Source of the DNA: Nemania diffusa
Lineage: Eukaryota; Ascomycota; Sordariomycetes; Xylariales; Xylariaceae
Reading direction: 5' to 3'
Assembly (NCBI GenBank): GCA_038501195.1
Contig: JBBPUQ010000010.1
Coordinates: forward strand, 3,842,001-3,906,000
Length of the DNA: 64,000 nucleotides
Within the stretch, counting starts at the first letter, position 1, and every line of letters begins with the position of its first letter. The notes below the pieces were generated by a model. That model was not told where the DNA came from. It was given only the letters and a program-made list of their open reading frames with translations, and did not search any database. The position numbers and the translations under genes are program-made. Below are positions 47,564-60,050 of this stretch, one piece after another.

Positions 47564-48526
47564 CTAAGCCTTCTCCTTTCTCTTCCTGTCCAGATCGTCC
47601 ATGTACTCGTCGTAGGTTGGAGGGTTGTCACCACTGGCCGGGTTGTAGTCCAACGCGTGCTCTTTAAGGTAGTCGAGGACGTTGTCGAGCGTCTCGTTAC
47701 GCGCACCGCCAATGAGCTTCATGTGCGTCAGAGGCGACTCCCAGCCGCCCATCTCCATGACCTGCTTTATTGTGGTGCAGTCGAAGATATCGCACTCGAA
47801 ATGAGCGTCTGTCCCGCGGTATTTATACGTAGTGGCTTCGTCAAAGCCATCGTAAGCGTGAATGACTTTGCTGTTGCTGGTGACAAGGCAGAACTGCACG
47901 CCTAGCTTATCGCGCACTTCCGCACATTTTGTGATTTCCTTGATCTGGGCAGCAGCGTCCATAACGAGATTCTTGAGGGGCTCCAGGTTTACTGTCCCAT
48001 CGTCTAAGACGGTTATATTGTCGTCAACGCCGTCGAGAAACCAGACCAAGGTCAGTGCCTTGGCACTGGGGTCCTTCGTGACTTTGTTCACGTAGGCGCT
48101 CAGAGCGGCTTCCAGCGTTTCGGCTAGAGGGGTGCTGCCGCCGGACCTGAACCCATCAACAAACTGATTGATGCTCTCGCGGTCATTGAAGCCCGTGTTA
48201 TGGCGCTTTGGTCCCATACCAGCGAACCTGCTGGCATTGCTTGTGATAAGCCACTGTTCGATTTCATCGTCGTGGTTCAGGGCTTCTGCGCCAATGGCCT
48301 TGACTCCTTTTCGGATCTCGGCAAGACGACGCATGTTGGGATCCGATGCCGGTAATTCGCCATCTAAAGTCCAGTCGAAACAGGTGGAGCCGGAAAGGTC
48401 GCTTCCAATCTGGACGTCGGAACCCTCGATGGTTTTTCGGAACTCCCCTTGCATAAGGCGCCAGATAGCGACAGGAATCTGATACCTGCCGTGCCGGACA
48501 AAATCCGAGGATGCGGCGGAAGCCAT
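47564..48526 (-). CDS. von Willebrand factor A-like domain protein
   Basis: An intronless 320-residue protein. The ATG giving MASAASSDFVRHGRYQIPVA is chosen; the frame is open 76 codons upstream but that part reads like an untranslated leader. SDLSGSTCFDW fits the DxSxS metal-site strand of a vWA fold, followed by the pattern FVDGFRSGGSTPLAETLEAA (second metal-site Thr region) and LTLVWFLDGVDDN. The C-terminus has PPTYDEYMDDLDRKRKEKA, an acidic-basic tail. No signal peptide or membrane segment is seen, so it is probably cytosolic. Similar uncharacterised vWA proteins are common in ascomycetes; a role in protein assembly or ubiquitin-linked processes is possible but unproved. It has no evident link to the clusters. 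Confidence 0.72.
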   Translation of the reverse strand: MASAASSDFVRHGRYQIPVAIWRLMQGEFRKTIEGSDVQIGSDLSGSTCFDWTLDGELPASDPNMRRLAEIRKGVKAIGAEALNHDDEIEQWLITSNASRFAGMGPKRHNTGFNDRESINQFVDGFRSGGSTPLAETLEAALSAYVNKVTKDPSAKALTLVWFLDGVDDNITVLDDGTVNLEPLKNLVMDAAAQIKEITKCAEVRDKLGVQFCLVTSNSKVIHAYDGFDEATTYKYRGTDAHFECDIFDCTTIKQVMEMGGWESPLTHMKLIGGARNETLDNVLDYLKEHALDYNPASGDNPPTYDEYMDDLDRKRKEKA

Positions 48527-49145
48527 TGCGTCTGAGTGAAAAGATTCGGATTGCGTGAGTAGAAAAGGAGTATAATAAGAAGGATGGAGGGTGCAGAGCG
48601 ACGAGAAATATGAAAATTTGCTAATGAAGAGTCCTAGGACGAAGATTGGAGTGTGCTGCGAAGTGTTGGATGTTGATGCTTCAAACTGGAGTGAACGCGA
48701 GACTGACGCCGGCTTTATAGACATCTGAGCAAGGCTTAGCCGGACGAGGCACACATACGCTGTTTATTTGTTTATTTGTTTATTTTTTAACTGTTTAACA
48801 TCGTGTGCAAAACGATACGCGTCTTTCCGCTGACCTCTCTAGGGGATTATAAACGTAATAAGCTTTTATGTAATATATAATAATGTTATTTTGTGCAGCG
48901 AACGATTAATATTTTAAAAGTTGTAGTTTTTATAACTAGATTTTTTTAAACCTGGTTTAATTTATATATGTTTTTACGCTTTTTTCAAGTTCGGCTGAAG
49001 TTAAAATATATTCTTTTTCGCTTGATTGTTTTATATAGCTTTGAAATCTCTAAAAGTGATTGTCATGGCGCTGGCTAGTGGTCTAGAGTCCGTTGTATAT
49101 TGCACGGCTCGTTTTGTAAATCTCGTTTTGTAGATATATATCATA
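48527..49145. other. vWA gene promoter and spacer to the MITE
   Basis: The upstream region of the vWA gene includes a short (GTTTATTT)n tract at about 48763-48787. Sequence beyond 48850 turns AT-rich. The last eight bases (49138-49145, ATATCATA) are the left target duplication of the MITE. Confidence 0.5.
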
Positions 49146-49613
49146 CAGGGTTGTGATTTAATACCTTAGTAATTAGAACTAATTTAGTATTACTAGATTA
49201 ATATTTACTTTAGTACTAATTTTTAAAGTATTAAGCTAGTATTAGTACTATTTCGAAAATATTAATATTAATTTAGTAATACTAAGTTAATATTTAATAT
49301 AATACTAAATATTAAAATATTCACTTATATAAGCTATAAACGTTTATATATAGGAATAATTACTTAGGAAAATCAAGTGGTCTATGCGTAGCTGTGGCTT
49401 TATAGCTGTGGCTTTATAATACAAGCAGTTAAAATAGCGGCTAAGCAGTAAGTTTTAATATTTAATATTTAGTACTAATATTTCTTAGTATTTTAATATA
49501 ATATTAATACTAACTAGTACTAAACTAAGTTAGTCTTAGTACTAGGTAGTACTAAACTAAGTTAGTATTAGTACTAACTAATACTAAATTAGTATTACTA
49601 AATCACAACCCTG
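49146..49613. mobile_element. hAT-type MITE (468 bp)
   Basis: Terminal inverted repeats start CAGGGTTGTGATTTA at the left and end TAAATCACAACCCTG at the right; the perfect inner match is 15 bp, extended imperfectly. An 8-bp target duplication, ATATCATA, flanks the element (49138-49145, 49614-49621). CAGGG-type ends and 8-bp duplications are diagnostic of the hAT superfamily. The interior has no ORF and is filled with TAGTACTAA/TTAGTACTA words that fold on themselves, plus a doubled GCTGTGGCTTTATA at about 49391. It is a non-autonomous element and appears little affected by RIP. Confidence 0.9.
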
Positions 49614-51169
49614 ATATCATATACACTGAATTTAGTCATATTAAGTACCTAAGATAAATACCTTGGACCCCAACTTGCTGCTTTAGGCATATTGGGGGAA
49701 CCTATTATATGCTCGCTGTCTATCGAGGGAATTGCCCACCGAACTCTCAATCGACATTCCGCGATCGATCAACAAGAGTCCCACAGTCTTATCGCGCTGG
49801 CAATATCGAGGACTGGGTTTCGAAATGTGCCGCGGAACAAGCTATACGTCTCAAAGAAACTTCTCAAGTAGATACACACGATGTTCCTAGCCCATTCGTC
49901 TTCTATTGCGCCACCTCCCACTAGGAAACGAGCTATCGTCTATCGGCGTGGCAGATCGTGTGACGTTGTTTAGCTACACAATCCAATCAACTACTTGTGA
50001 CCAAGTCACTGTCAACGAGAGGTCAGAAAATATAAAGGCAACGTGACGATCAGTTGCCTTTGTGTGACAAGGGCTAATAAGCTAGGGCTTGGTACTGAAA
50101 CGAAGCGTGCAATATACACACAACGCACCCTAGAGGACTGGCCACGGCCATCCCAATCACTTCTTGAGATTTGAGGCAGTAAAAAGTCTAGTTTAGTAAG
50201 GCAGTTGAATAATATTAGAGTAGCAAACTACTGTAAATGCTGCGCAACGACCTAGTCGGTCGATGCCAAAGGCATCAATACCGCGCATGGCCCGTATCTG
50301 TGCTCCCTTGTAGAGAAATATCTCCTTGCTAGCTAATAAATAGAAAAAGATTAGCAGTGTCGCACACACTGTCTCAGCGAGTAATTATCTTTGGTCTCAT
50401 AAGGTCTATGGTCTTTCCCTCCTTTCAGTCAGAGAAAACCAGTCATATTTATCTCCAAAGAGTCAGTCTTGCAACCTAGTGTGTTGGTACAGTTCGGCGT
50501 CTTTGCAGGGCGTCCTACAGGTGGCTGAAGGTCCTGGTGGCCTTCTTCCTCCAATAGCCTCGCGCAGGCTGCAGGTTTTATAACAGGTCAGAGCGTACAA
50601 TTTCTAGGGTGTTGATTGATCTTATAATGGACCCGTATGACACTTTGTTACTCCCACATGCCTAGAATTTAATACGTGGTCTTTGCCAGCATCTTCGTAA
50701 CTCTATACCAGCAATTCGACCTTCATTGCTGAACAGCTCTTAGAACAAGCGATTTACTGAATCCGAATGCATGTCTGCACACACAAGCCCACCGTCCACT
50801 GCGAATGGCAATAGCATAGCTTCCACTGCGTGGAACTACGACCGGCGAACAACAACATATGTGCCGGGCAGGTACATTCACCCTGCAAAGCTTGGGGCTA
50901 TGTTGAAAGCTCAAGTTGGGGGGAATTAGACAGTTGTGGTCAGTATTGTGTATTGCGGTCTGGGTTTCCGTTGCTGACGTATATTAGATGAGCAAGGACA
51001 GCTACGAAAGGAGTGCAAGGTATAAGATCTCATATGCTGACATACAGCCATGTTATTAAGACGAGCAAAGTGTTTACGACTGCTAGTATAGGGGTGTTCA
51101 AGTAGGCTTTTAAAGCCCAACCCAACGCCAAGGGCCCAATCACCTATGTAGAGTAGCTAGAGCTCATAA
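49614..51169. other. intergenic region right of the MITE
   Basis: Ordinary composition. A 71-codon plus frame (49709-49924) and two 63-64-codon minus frames (50723-50914, 50926-51120) have no recognised domain. Nothing else is supported. Composition switches sharply to AT at about 51170. Confidence 0.45.
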
Positions 51170-52353
51170 GCATTTAATAAAATTTAAGTTAAGTTGTTAT
51201 ATAAAATTTAAAACTTATAAATATTTAATTAAAAAAATAAATTATGTTTAAAAAATTAAAATAACTAGTGTTTAAAAAATAACTAAATTTTTTTTTTTTT
51301 AAAAGTTTGTATATATATTTTTATAATAATTTATATAAATTATAAATTTTAATATTTATTTTATTAATTATAAATTATAATATATATATTTTATTATAAT
51401 ATATTTTATAATTTTTATTAATTTAAAAAAATTATAATTTTTAAAATAATTTATTTTAAAATAATTATATTAAAAAAGTTATTTTAAAAAAAATTTAATT
51501 AAATTTTATAATTTTATTTGTTATATATATAAAAAATATAAAAATTAATTAAGTAATTTTATTAATTAAAAACTTTTAAAAAAAAAAAAAGCTAAATTAT
51601 ATATATATATTATAAAATATATAAATAGTTAAAATTATAAATAAAGTTATAAATAAAGTTATAAAGTTTAATTAAAGTTTTTTTAAAATAAACTTTATAA
51701 AATTATAATTTATATTATAATTATAAAAAATATAAAAACTTTAATTAAAAAAAGAAAAAACTAAATTATATATATATATTATATAAAATATATAAATATA
51801 TAAAATTATAAATAAAGTTATAAATAAAATTATTAAATTTAATTAAAGCTTTTTTAAAATAAATTTTATAAAATAAATTTTTTAAAATAAATTATTTTAA
51901 AAATTATATTATAATAAAATATATAAGTTTTAATTTATAATTAATAAAATAAATATAAAAATTAATAATTTATATAAATTATTATATTATTTTTTTTAAA
52001 AATTAAAAATTTAATATAAATTAAATTAAAATTAATTAAATATAATATTTAAATTTAAATTTAATATTTAAATTAAATATTTTATTATTATTTTTATATG
52101 TTTTAATAAATTTATTTATAATTATTATTTTTATTTAATTTTATAATTTAATTAATAGTTTTAATTTAATAAATTTATTTAAATAATATTAATTTAATAT
52201 AATAAATATATTTTTAAAGTTTTTTATAAAATATTAAATATTATTAAAATTATATTTTTTTTATAAAGTTTAATATTATAATTTTTTAATTTTAATAAAA
52301 CTTTTAAATATTAATATTTAATTTATTTTAATTTTTAATTTATTATAAATTTT
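51170..52353. repeat. AT-rich repeat block with inverted and direct repeats
   Basis: A fold-back structure is visible: sequence around 51330-51420 (TTATATAAATTATAAATTTT to the TATTATAATATATTTTATA region) recurs inverted around 51895-51990. Between the arms, a segment of about 120 bp starting near 51591 is repeated directly near 51760 (CTAAATTATATATATATATT). The block is RIP-type A/T sequence. A degenerate transposon is likely; ends were not defined. Confidence 0.5.
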
Positions 52354-53058
52354 TATTAAATTAATAACTTAACAAAACTTATATATATATATTATATAAC
52401 AATATAAGTAAGTTTAATAAAGCGAGCTTAAAAAGTCGGGTTATAAAATCTATTTAAGTAAATTTATTTAATAAAAACGCTTAAAAAACAGCTTTTATAA
52501 AAGTTTTTCCACTGCTTACAACATTATTTGTTAAAATTACTACTTATTGCAAATACTTATTATTATAAGCAAGTAAAAACAATTATAAAATTGAAGCTTA
52601 GGTATAAAGTACTATATCCGATTTTAGTGTTTACTAAAAATATATATATATATATAAAGCTTAAAAATTAAAAAGCTAAAGTAACTAGAATATTTAGCAA
52701 GCTTTATTTTAATATATCTTTTAAAATCGTTTTAGTTATACCAGTTCAATTTTATTTACTAAGCTCGATTATATTTTTATATATAATATATTAAATATAT
52801 ATAACTAAAACTTAAACTAAAACTTTTATTAAATAACTAAATAAATAAAAAATACAAAGATTTATTAAAATTTATAAAAGTTATAAGTTTTATATATATA
52901 TATATATAAATAATTTATATATAATTTTTTTAGTTATATTTTCTTTTATAAAAAATATATATAAATTAATATAAAACTTTAAAATTTAAAAACAAACTTT
53001 AAACTTTATAAATTATTTTAAATCTTTTTATATATATATATATAAAGTTTTATTAATA
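52354..53058. repeat. element B LTR, inverted, interrupted by a solo LTR
   Basis: This is the reverse complement of the 308-bp B LTR (left end TATTAAATTAATAAC, right end GTTTTATTAATA), split by a 394-bp A LTR and its 5-bp duplication. Removing those 399 bp leaves 306 bp. About 100 bp to the right of 53058 match, inverted, the sequence just inside the right LTR of element B, so this is the end of another B element in opposite orientation, not a solo LTR. Confidence 0.75.
52395..52788. mobile_element. solo LTR of element A
   Basis: 394 bp, same length as the two LTRs of element A, with 5-bp target duplication TATTA on both sides (52390-52394, 52789-52793). The related B LTR at 53877 shows the empty site without insertion. 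It keeps more G/C in its interior than the A LTRs and is a product of LTR-LTR recombination. Confidence 0.88.
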
Positions 53059-53876
53059 TTAATTAATAATTATTAAATATAATTATAAATTAATAAAATA
53101 AAAAAACGAAATTAATGCTATTTATTAAAAGTAGCTTTTATATTTAATTTTTAAACTTTTTATATAATAAAAAAAAAAATAATAATTTTTATTATAAAAA
53201 TAAAAAATATATTAACTTTAATTATTATATAAACAAAAACTTAATATATTATAATAATAAAACGTTATATAATATATTAATTTTATTTTTATATAATTAA
53301 ATAATTAAATAGTAAATAAAATTATAAATAATTAAAAATTAAAAGTAATTATTTTATATAATTAATTAAAATAAATTTTAATAATTAAACTATATATAAA
53401 TTTTTTTATATTAATTGTTTATTTAAAATAAAACTATTTATTATATTTAAATAAAAAAGAAATATTTAATTTTAAAAATTATTTTTAAATAAAAAATTTA
53501 CAAAATTAATTACTTTATATAAAAAAAAAAAGAAATATATATATATTATATAAACAATTTTAGTTTTAATATTTATATTAATAAATATATTAAAACTTTT
53601 AATTATATATATAAATTATTTAATATTATAACTAGTTATATTAAAACTAACAATATTAATATATATTATAATATTTAATATAAATAATTAAATATTTTTT
53701 TTTTTATATAAATAAAAACTTAAAAACTTATATTTATTTTTAAAATTTTTATTATATATTTTATATTTCTTTTTATATATAAAAATTAATTATATAAACT
53801 TTTTTTTATTTAAATTATTTACAATAATTTAATTAAAATAATTTAATTTATTATATTTATTAAAATATAGCAATTT
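53059..53876. other. AT-rich internal sequence of an inverted B element
   Basis: The first 100 bp match, inverted, the region left of 35695. Similarity is then lost. No readable ORF. It is followed by a truncated B LTR, so this is a rearranged or partly deleted element. Confidence 0.5.
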
Positions 53877-54037
53877 TGTTAAATTAATAATTTAATAAAA
53901 CTTATATATATATATTAAATATATATAACTAAAACTTAAATTAAAACTTTTATTAAATAATTAAATAAATAAAAAATATAAAAACTTATTAAAATTTATA
54001 AAATTTATAAGTTTTATATATATATATATATAAATAA
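53877..54037. repeat. truncated inverted element B LTR
   Basis: Starts TGTTAAATTAATAATTTAAT, the inverted B LTR end in unmutated TG form, and follows the LTR for about 160 bp. Similarity stops at about 54037, after the TATATA run, where a less AT-rich sequence begins. Confidence 0.75.
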
Positions 54038-57000
54038 CTAGTAAATATTTTTGTGTTTTTATTTTTATATCTCTGGATCTAATTTTGATGTTTTTATTTT
54101 TACGTTTTTAGATTTGTTTTATGTTTTATTTTGCAGGCTTGGATTAGCTGTACTGTTTTTGCTTCTGTTTTTTTGGACCTGCATTAGTTCTTTTGTTAAT
54201 TAATTGCTTTGTTTGTTATAGCTGAAGTTTTTTGCTAAGCTTTTGTTTTTAAACTTGTTCAAAATTGTTTTTTAGCTAACGCTGCTATTTCAAACTTTTA
54301 GTTGTTATATTAAGCAGTTTTTTTTAAATTTAGCTTAAATTGTTTTAAACTAGATTTTTTGTTTTTATAAATGTTAAGCTTTTTTTTTTAAATTTATTTA
54401 TAATTAAAATTTATATTAAGCTATTTTTTTAAAACTTATATTATTTTAGTTTAGTTTTTTTTTATTACTTGTTATATTATATCTTTTTTTTAAAACTTAT
54501 TAATTAAATTTATTAATTTATAAAATATAAAAAAGTTTTTTTATAGTTGTATTAGTTGTGATTTATTATATAATAGCTAATATAATTAAGTTTATATTTT
54601 AATTTAATTGTAAAAACTACAAAATATAAAATCTATATATTAAATATAATAAATAATATATTTTAGCTATTTTAGTTAATATATTATATAGCTAGTAAAT
54701 AAGTTTATTTGCTAAAGTTTTTTTAAAGTTATTTTAAACATTTTAAATATTACGTTATTTATATTAAAAACAAGTGTATATTAGTTAATTATATAATATT
54801 TACTTAAAATATTAAAGCTTGCTTTTTAATTTTATTAAAAAAGCTATAAAATATAAAATTTGCATACTATAAACATTTAATTATAAGTTATAGCTATTTT
54901 AATTAATATATTAAATAATTAGCTAGTTTATTTGCTAAAGTTTTTTTAAGATTTTTTAAAATATTTTAAATATTAAACAATTGTATTTAAAGCAAATATA
55001 TATTAATAAACTATATAATTTTTACTTAATTATTTATATAAATATAAAATAAATAAATTATATTATAATTATATTAAAGCTATAAATTTATATTATTATT
55101 TTTTTATTTTAATTTTTAAAATTTAGTGTTTTATTAAATTATAGCATTTAAATATATTATACAATATTATATATATAGTTTTTTAATATATTAATTTTTT
55201 ATTTAGATTTGTTTAAAATTAATTTAGCTTAAGTTATATTTTAAAAATTATTTATTATTTAAAATTTATATTAAACTTTTTTTTTTAAACTTGTTTTAAT
55301 TTAGTTTAGTTTTTTTTTATTTTAGTTTATATTAAATTACTTTTTTAATAATGTTTAATGCAGCAATAAAATATAAATATATTAATTTAGTAGTTATATT
55401 AAATAATATTTAGTTATAAAATATTTTATATTAATTAGTTATTTATATATATTATATATATATAAACTTAAATTATATTTTAATAATTATTTTATTGTTT
55501 CAATTAAATAAAATAACTTTTATAGTATAAACAAGTTTTTTATATTTGTATAAAAAGCAAATATATATTTATTAATTATATAATATTTATAATTTTTAAG
55601 CTTATATATTGATTTAATTATAAAAGCTACAAAATATAAAATTTATATATTAAATATATTTAATAGCAAGTTTTAGCTATTTTAGTTAATATATTAAATA
55701 TATTAATAATTAATAGTTATATTTACTAAAGTTTTTTCAAAGTTGTTTTAAATATTAAAAATATTAAATATTGTTTTAAAAGTTTTAAAAATATTACAAA
55801 CTTTGTTATTTAATATTAATATTTTAAAAAAAACTTTTAATAATTAATTACAAAAATAAATATATACTATATTTTATAATATTTAAAAAATAACAATAAT
55901 ATATTAAAAGCTAACTGTTATATTATGCAAAATTTATAAAGCTTGCTGCTATAAATTTATATATTTAAATAAAAAGTAAGCTATTACTGCTAAAAATATA
56001 ACTTTAACTAATAATTTCAATAAAATTAAATTTAATATTAAATTTATATATTATATTTTTTAAATTATATTTGTTAAAAAAAGCAAAAGTGTTAATAATA
56101 AAACTATTTATTTTATTAGCTTTTTTTTATATTATATTAATAATAAAAATAACGACTTATTAAATAAAACAAATATTAATATTAGTATTATATTTAAAAC
56201 TTTTAATAGTTGTTTTATTATTTAAGTTATAAAAACTGTTTTATTTTTATTTATTTTTAAAAATAAATTTATTTAATATAAATTAATTTAGTTAATTTTT
56301 TATATTATTAATTCTTTAGATGTTATTAATAATAAACTATTTTAAAAGTTGTACTAAAACTTATTAAAAAAAATACGCAATAAAAAAGCTATAGTATAAT
56401 ATTAAGCTGTTTTAAGTTTAAAAAAACTAGTTAATAACTAAATAAAAAGTATAAAGAATTTTAATAATAGTAATAATACTATTAAAACTAGTTTATTTAA
56501 AAAGTTTTTAAAAGTTTTATAAAATGATTTAACTATTAAAATCTAACGTTTTTTTTTTGTTAATTTGTTTATTTTATTTAATATATTATTTTATTTTTTT
56601 AAAAAAGCAAAAAACTAAAATACTGCAACTTGTTATATTATTTATTTTTATTTGTTATTTATATTTAGCAATTTTTATTATTTATTTTTTTTTATAAAAA
56701 AAAAGCTTTTATAATAAAAGCTTAAAAATAAAAACAAAAATATATGTAAAACTGCTAAAAAATTATTTTAGAATTAATAGATTAAAAATTGTACAAATAT
56801 AAATCAAACTAAAAAAAATAAAATATTTATTAAATTAGTAGTTTTAATTTTAAATAGCTTTTTTAAGCTTTTAAAATATATTAATGTTATAAATTTAAAT
56901 ATAAAAAATAGTATAGCTTTAAAAGCAATAAAAAAGTTTTAAAAAAAACATTTAAATTATAAAACTGCTATAAAATTTAACAACAAATTTTAAAAAATAC

Positions 57001-60000
57001 TAAGTACTAAGTTTGTTTTTATAACTTATAGTTTTAATAAATTCTATTAAATTAAAAAAAATAAAAAATATAAAACTTTAATCGAAAAAAAGTTTTTTAA
57101 AATTATAAAAATCCTTTATTTTTTTAAATAGTATTATAATGTTTTAATTAAAACTATTTAACAAATTAATAATTAAAACATAAAAAAAAACAAAAAAAAA
57201 AATATAATTGAACAAAAGTTTATTGTTAAATAATTATTTTATATTGTTTTAATTTTAAACTATTTAAATAAAATTAATAAATAGAAAATATTTATATTAT
57301 TATAACAAACATTATTTATTTTTAAGTTATTAAATTAAATAATTAAACTTATTATTAACATGTTATAAAATATTTACGCTTTTAATGTTACAAAAAAAAA
57401 AAAGTTTTATAATATAGTTTTTAAAACTATTGCTAATGTTTACAATATAATTGTTAATAAAAGCGCTATTAGCAATAATAACAGTAACAAAAGTTTTTAT
57501 TTAATTTGTTTAAAAATTAATAGTACTAATATTTTTACTAAAAAAAAAGCAGCTAAAAATAAAAAAATAAACAAAAAAAAAAGCAAAAAAAAGCTATTAA
57601 AAAAATTATAATTAATATAAAATATTTATATATTATACAATATATATTTTTTAACATAGAAAAAAATCTGCAATAAAACAACTACTTTATATTAATATTT
57701 AATAATTTTGTAGTTTTAACTATTTAAAATTATAAAACTTCTGTTTAAAAATATAGCTTAATTTGTTTAAAACTTTATATTTTTTTCAATAAATCGTTTG
57801 TTAAAAAAAACCTAACTTTTTTTATATATTTTTTTAATAAAAGCTATATAGTTTTTTAAATTATAACTTTTTAAATTTTAACTAATATTTTAAATATATA
57901 TAGTGCTTAATTATTATTTATAAATTTAATATTTTTAAAAGTTTATATAAAAGTATTACAATTTAAATCTTAATATTTTAAAGTTTAAAAAACTACTATA
58001 ATAACTATTTTTAAACTTTTATTAAATTATATAGTTATAAACTATAAAACTTTTAATAAATTATTAAAAATATTTATTGTTATTTATTTTAACTTTTTAA
58101 TAATTAAAAACTAAAATATTTATTAAATTTTGAATTATTTTTTATTTATATTTTATTATTTATAAGTTAAAAATTAAAATTTTTTATACTTAATAATTTT
58201 TAATACTTTATATACTTTTTATAATATTTGCAAAAGTATTAATAATAATGAAATAAACATTGATAATAAAATAGCTAGTTTAATTATTATTAAAATATAT
58301 TTTATTAATTAAACAAATTTATAAAAATGTTATATATTTAGTATTTTTATAAACTTAAATTAAAAAAATATAAATAAAAATATATATTTAAATTTTGTAA
58401 TAAATATTTTAAAAAAATTTAATAGCAGCTTTAATAATATATATATTTAAACAATTTTTTTTTTATTTTATTTTATTTTATTTATTTTTTTTTAAAAACA
58501 AAAAAAACTAGTATAAAAAACAAAACTAATAAATATATAAAAAAAAAAAAACAGATTGTTGTATTTTTATTAAAAAAACTATATATTTTTTTTGTTTTAA
58601 TTAAAAAAAATCTTTGTATTTTTTATAAAAATATTTTTATAAATATTAATAACAACTTATTTTTTAATATAACAAGCTATAATATATTATATAAAATTTA
58701 TATTAGTTTTAATAAAATTGTTAATATATTTATTAAAAAAAACAAAATGTTAAAATATAATTATATTGTTTTAGTTATATATAATATTATTACTATTGCT
58801 ATTATTATAATTAATAAAACAATTATTAATAATAATAAAAATAATGCTACAATTATATTTAAGCAATATAAAAAAAAGTATAAAAGTATTAAAAAATATT
58901 AAAAAAAAAAAAAGTATTAAAATAAAAGTGAAAAAAATAGCAATATAATATTTTTATATTAATATTTTTGCATTTATAAATATATATAATACTTTATTTT
59001 TTAGTTTTAAATTTATTATATTATTTTTGTATTTTTAAACTTTATATTAATTTTTTAATTAATTATATTTTTTACTATAGTTTATTTTTTTATTTTATTT
59101 AAGTTTTATTTTTTTTATTTTATTAATTTATTACTTTTTTTTTTATATTTTATTTTTTAACTACTACTTTTTTTTTTAATTAATTATATTAAGCTTTTTT
59201 TTTTTAATTTAGTTTAAATTATTTTAATTTAATTTATATTTTAAAACTTGTTTATTATTTTGTTTAATTAAATTAAAAAAAATTATATTTGCTTTATTAA
59301 CTTTATTATATTATATTTTAACAGTTTTTTTATTATTTATATTTTTATAACAATTTAATATATTTAAAAGCTTTTTAATTATTAATAGTAAGTTTATTTA
59401 ATATATTATAGCTATATTTTATATTGTTATAACAATATTGTTTGTTGTTTTTATTTAGTTTTTAAATATGTTTGTTTAAATATTTAGTAGTTATTAGCTT
59501 TAAAATAAAAACTGTATATATAAACTAATATATTTTATAAATATTTAAATATTTAATATTATATATAATTTAATAAAATATAAATTATATCAAAACTATT
59601 AAAATAATATAACGCTATAAAAAATAAATTGATTAAGTTATTAAAGTTTAATTAATTTTTGTTTTATTTAAATTTTTTAATTAAAAATAGTATTTTTATT
59701 ATATAAATATATATTTAGTAGCTATTTTTTAAAAGATTTTTTATATTTAAAATATACTATTGTTTAGTTACAATTTTTGCTATTATGTTTTTATATCTAT
59801 AAAAGTAGCTAAAATAGCTATAACTTTTTTTTTAAAATATATAATATATATAAATAAATATTGCACAATTTATTTTAATATATAAACTAATATTTATATA
59901 GTTTATATGTTAAAATAATTAGTTGTTAATATATATTATGCTTATTTAACAGTTTAAAACTTTTTTTAAACTAGTTTATATAAAAATATTTTATTTAGTT

Positions 60001-60019
60001 TTATTATTGCTTTGTTTAC

Positions 60020-60050
<31 letters not shown>

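Noticed and set aside
49146..49613. CRISPR-like array
   Set aside because: Repeated TAGTACTA words have no regular spacing or unique spacers, and terminal inverted repeats with 8-bp duplications show a MITE.
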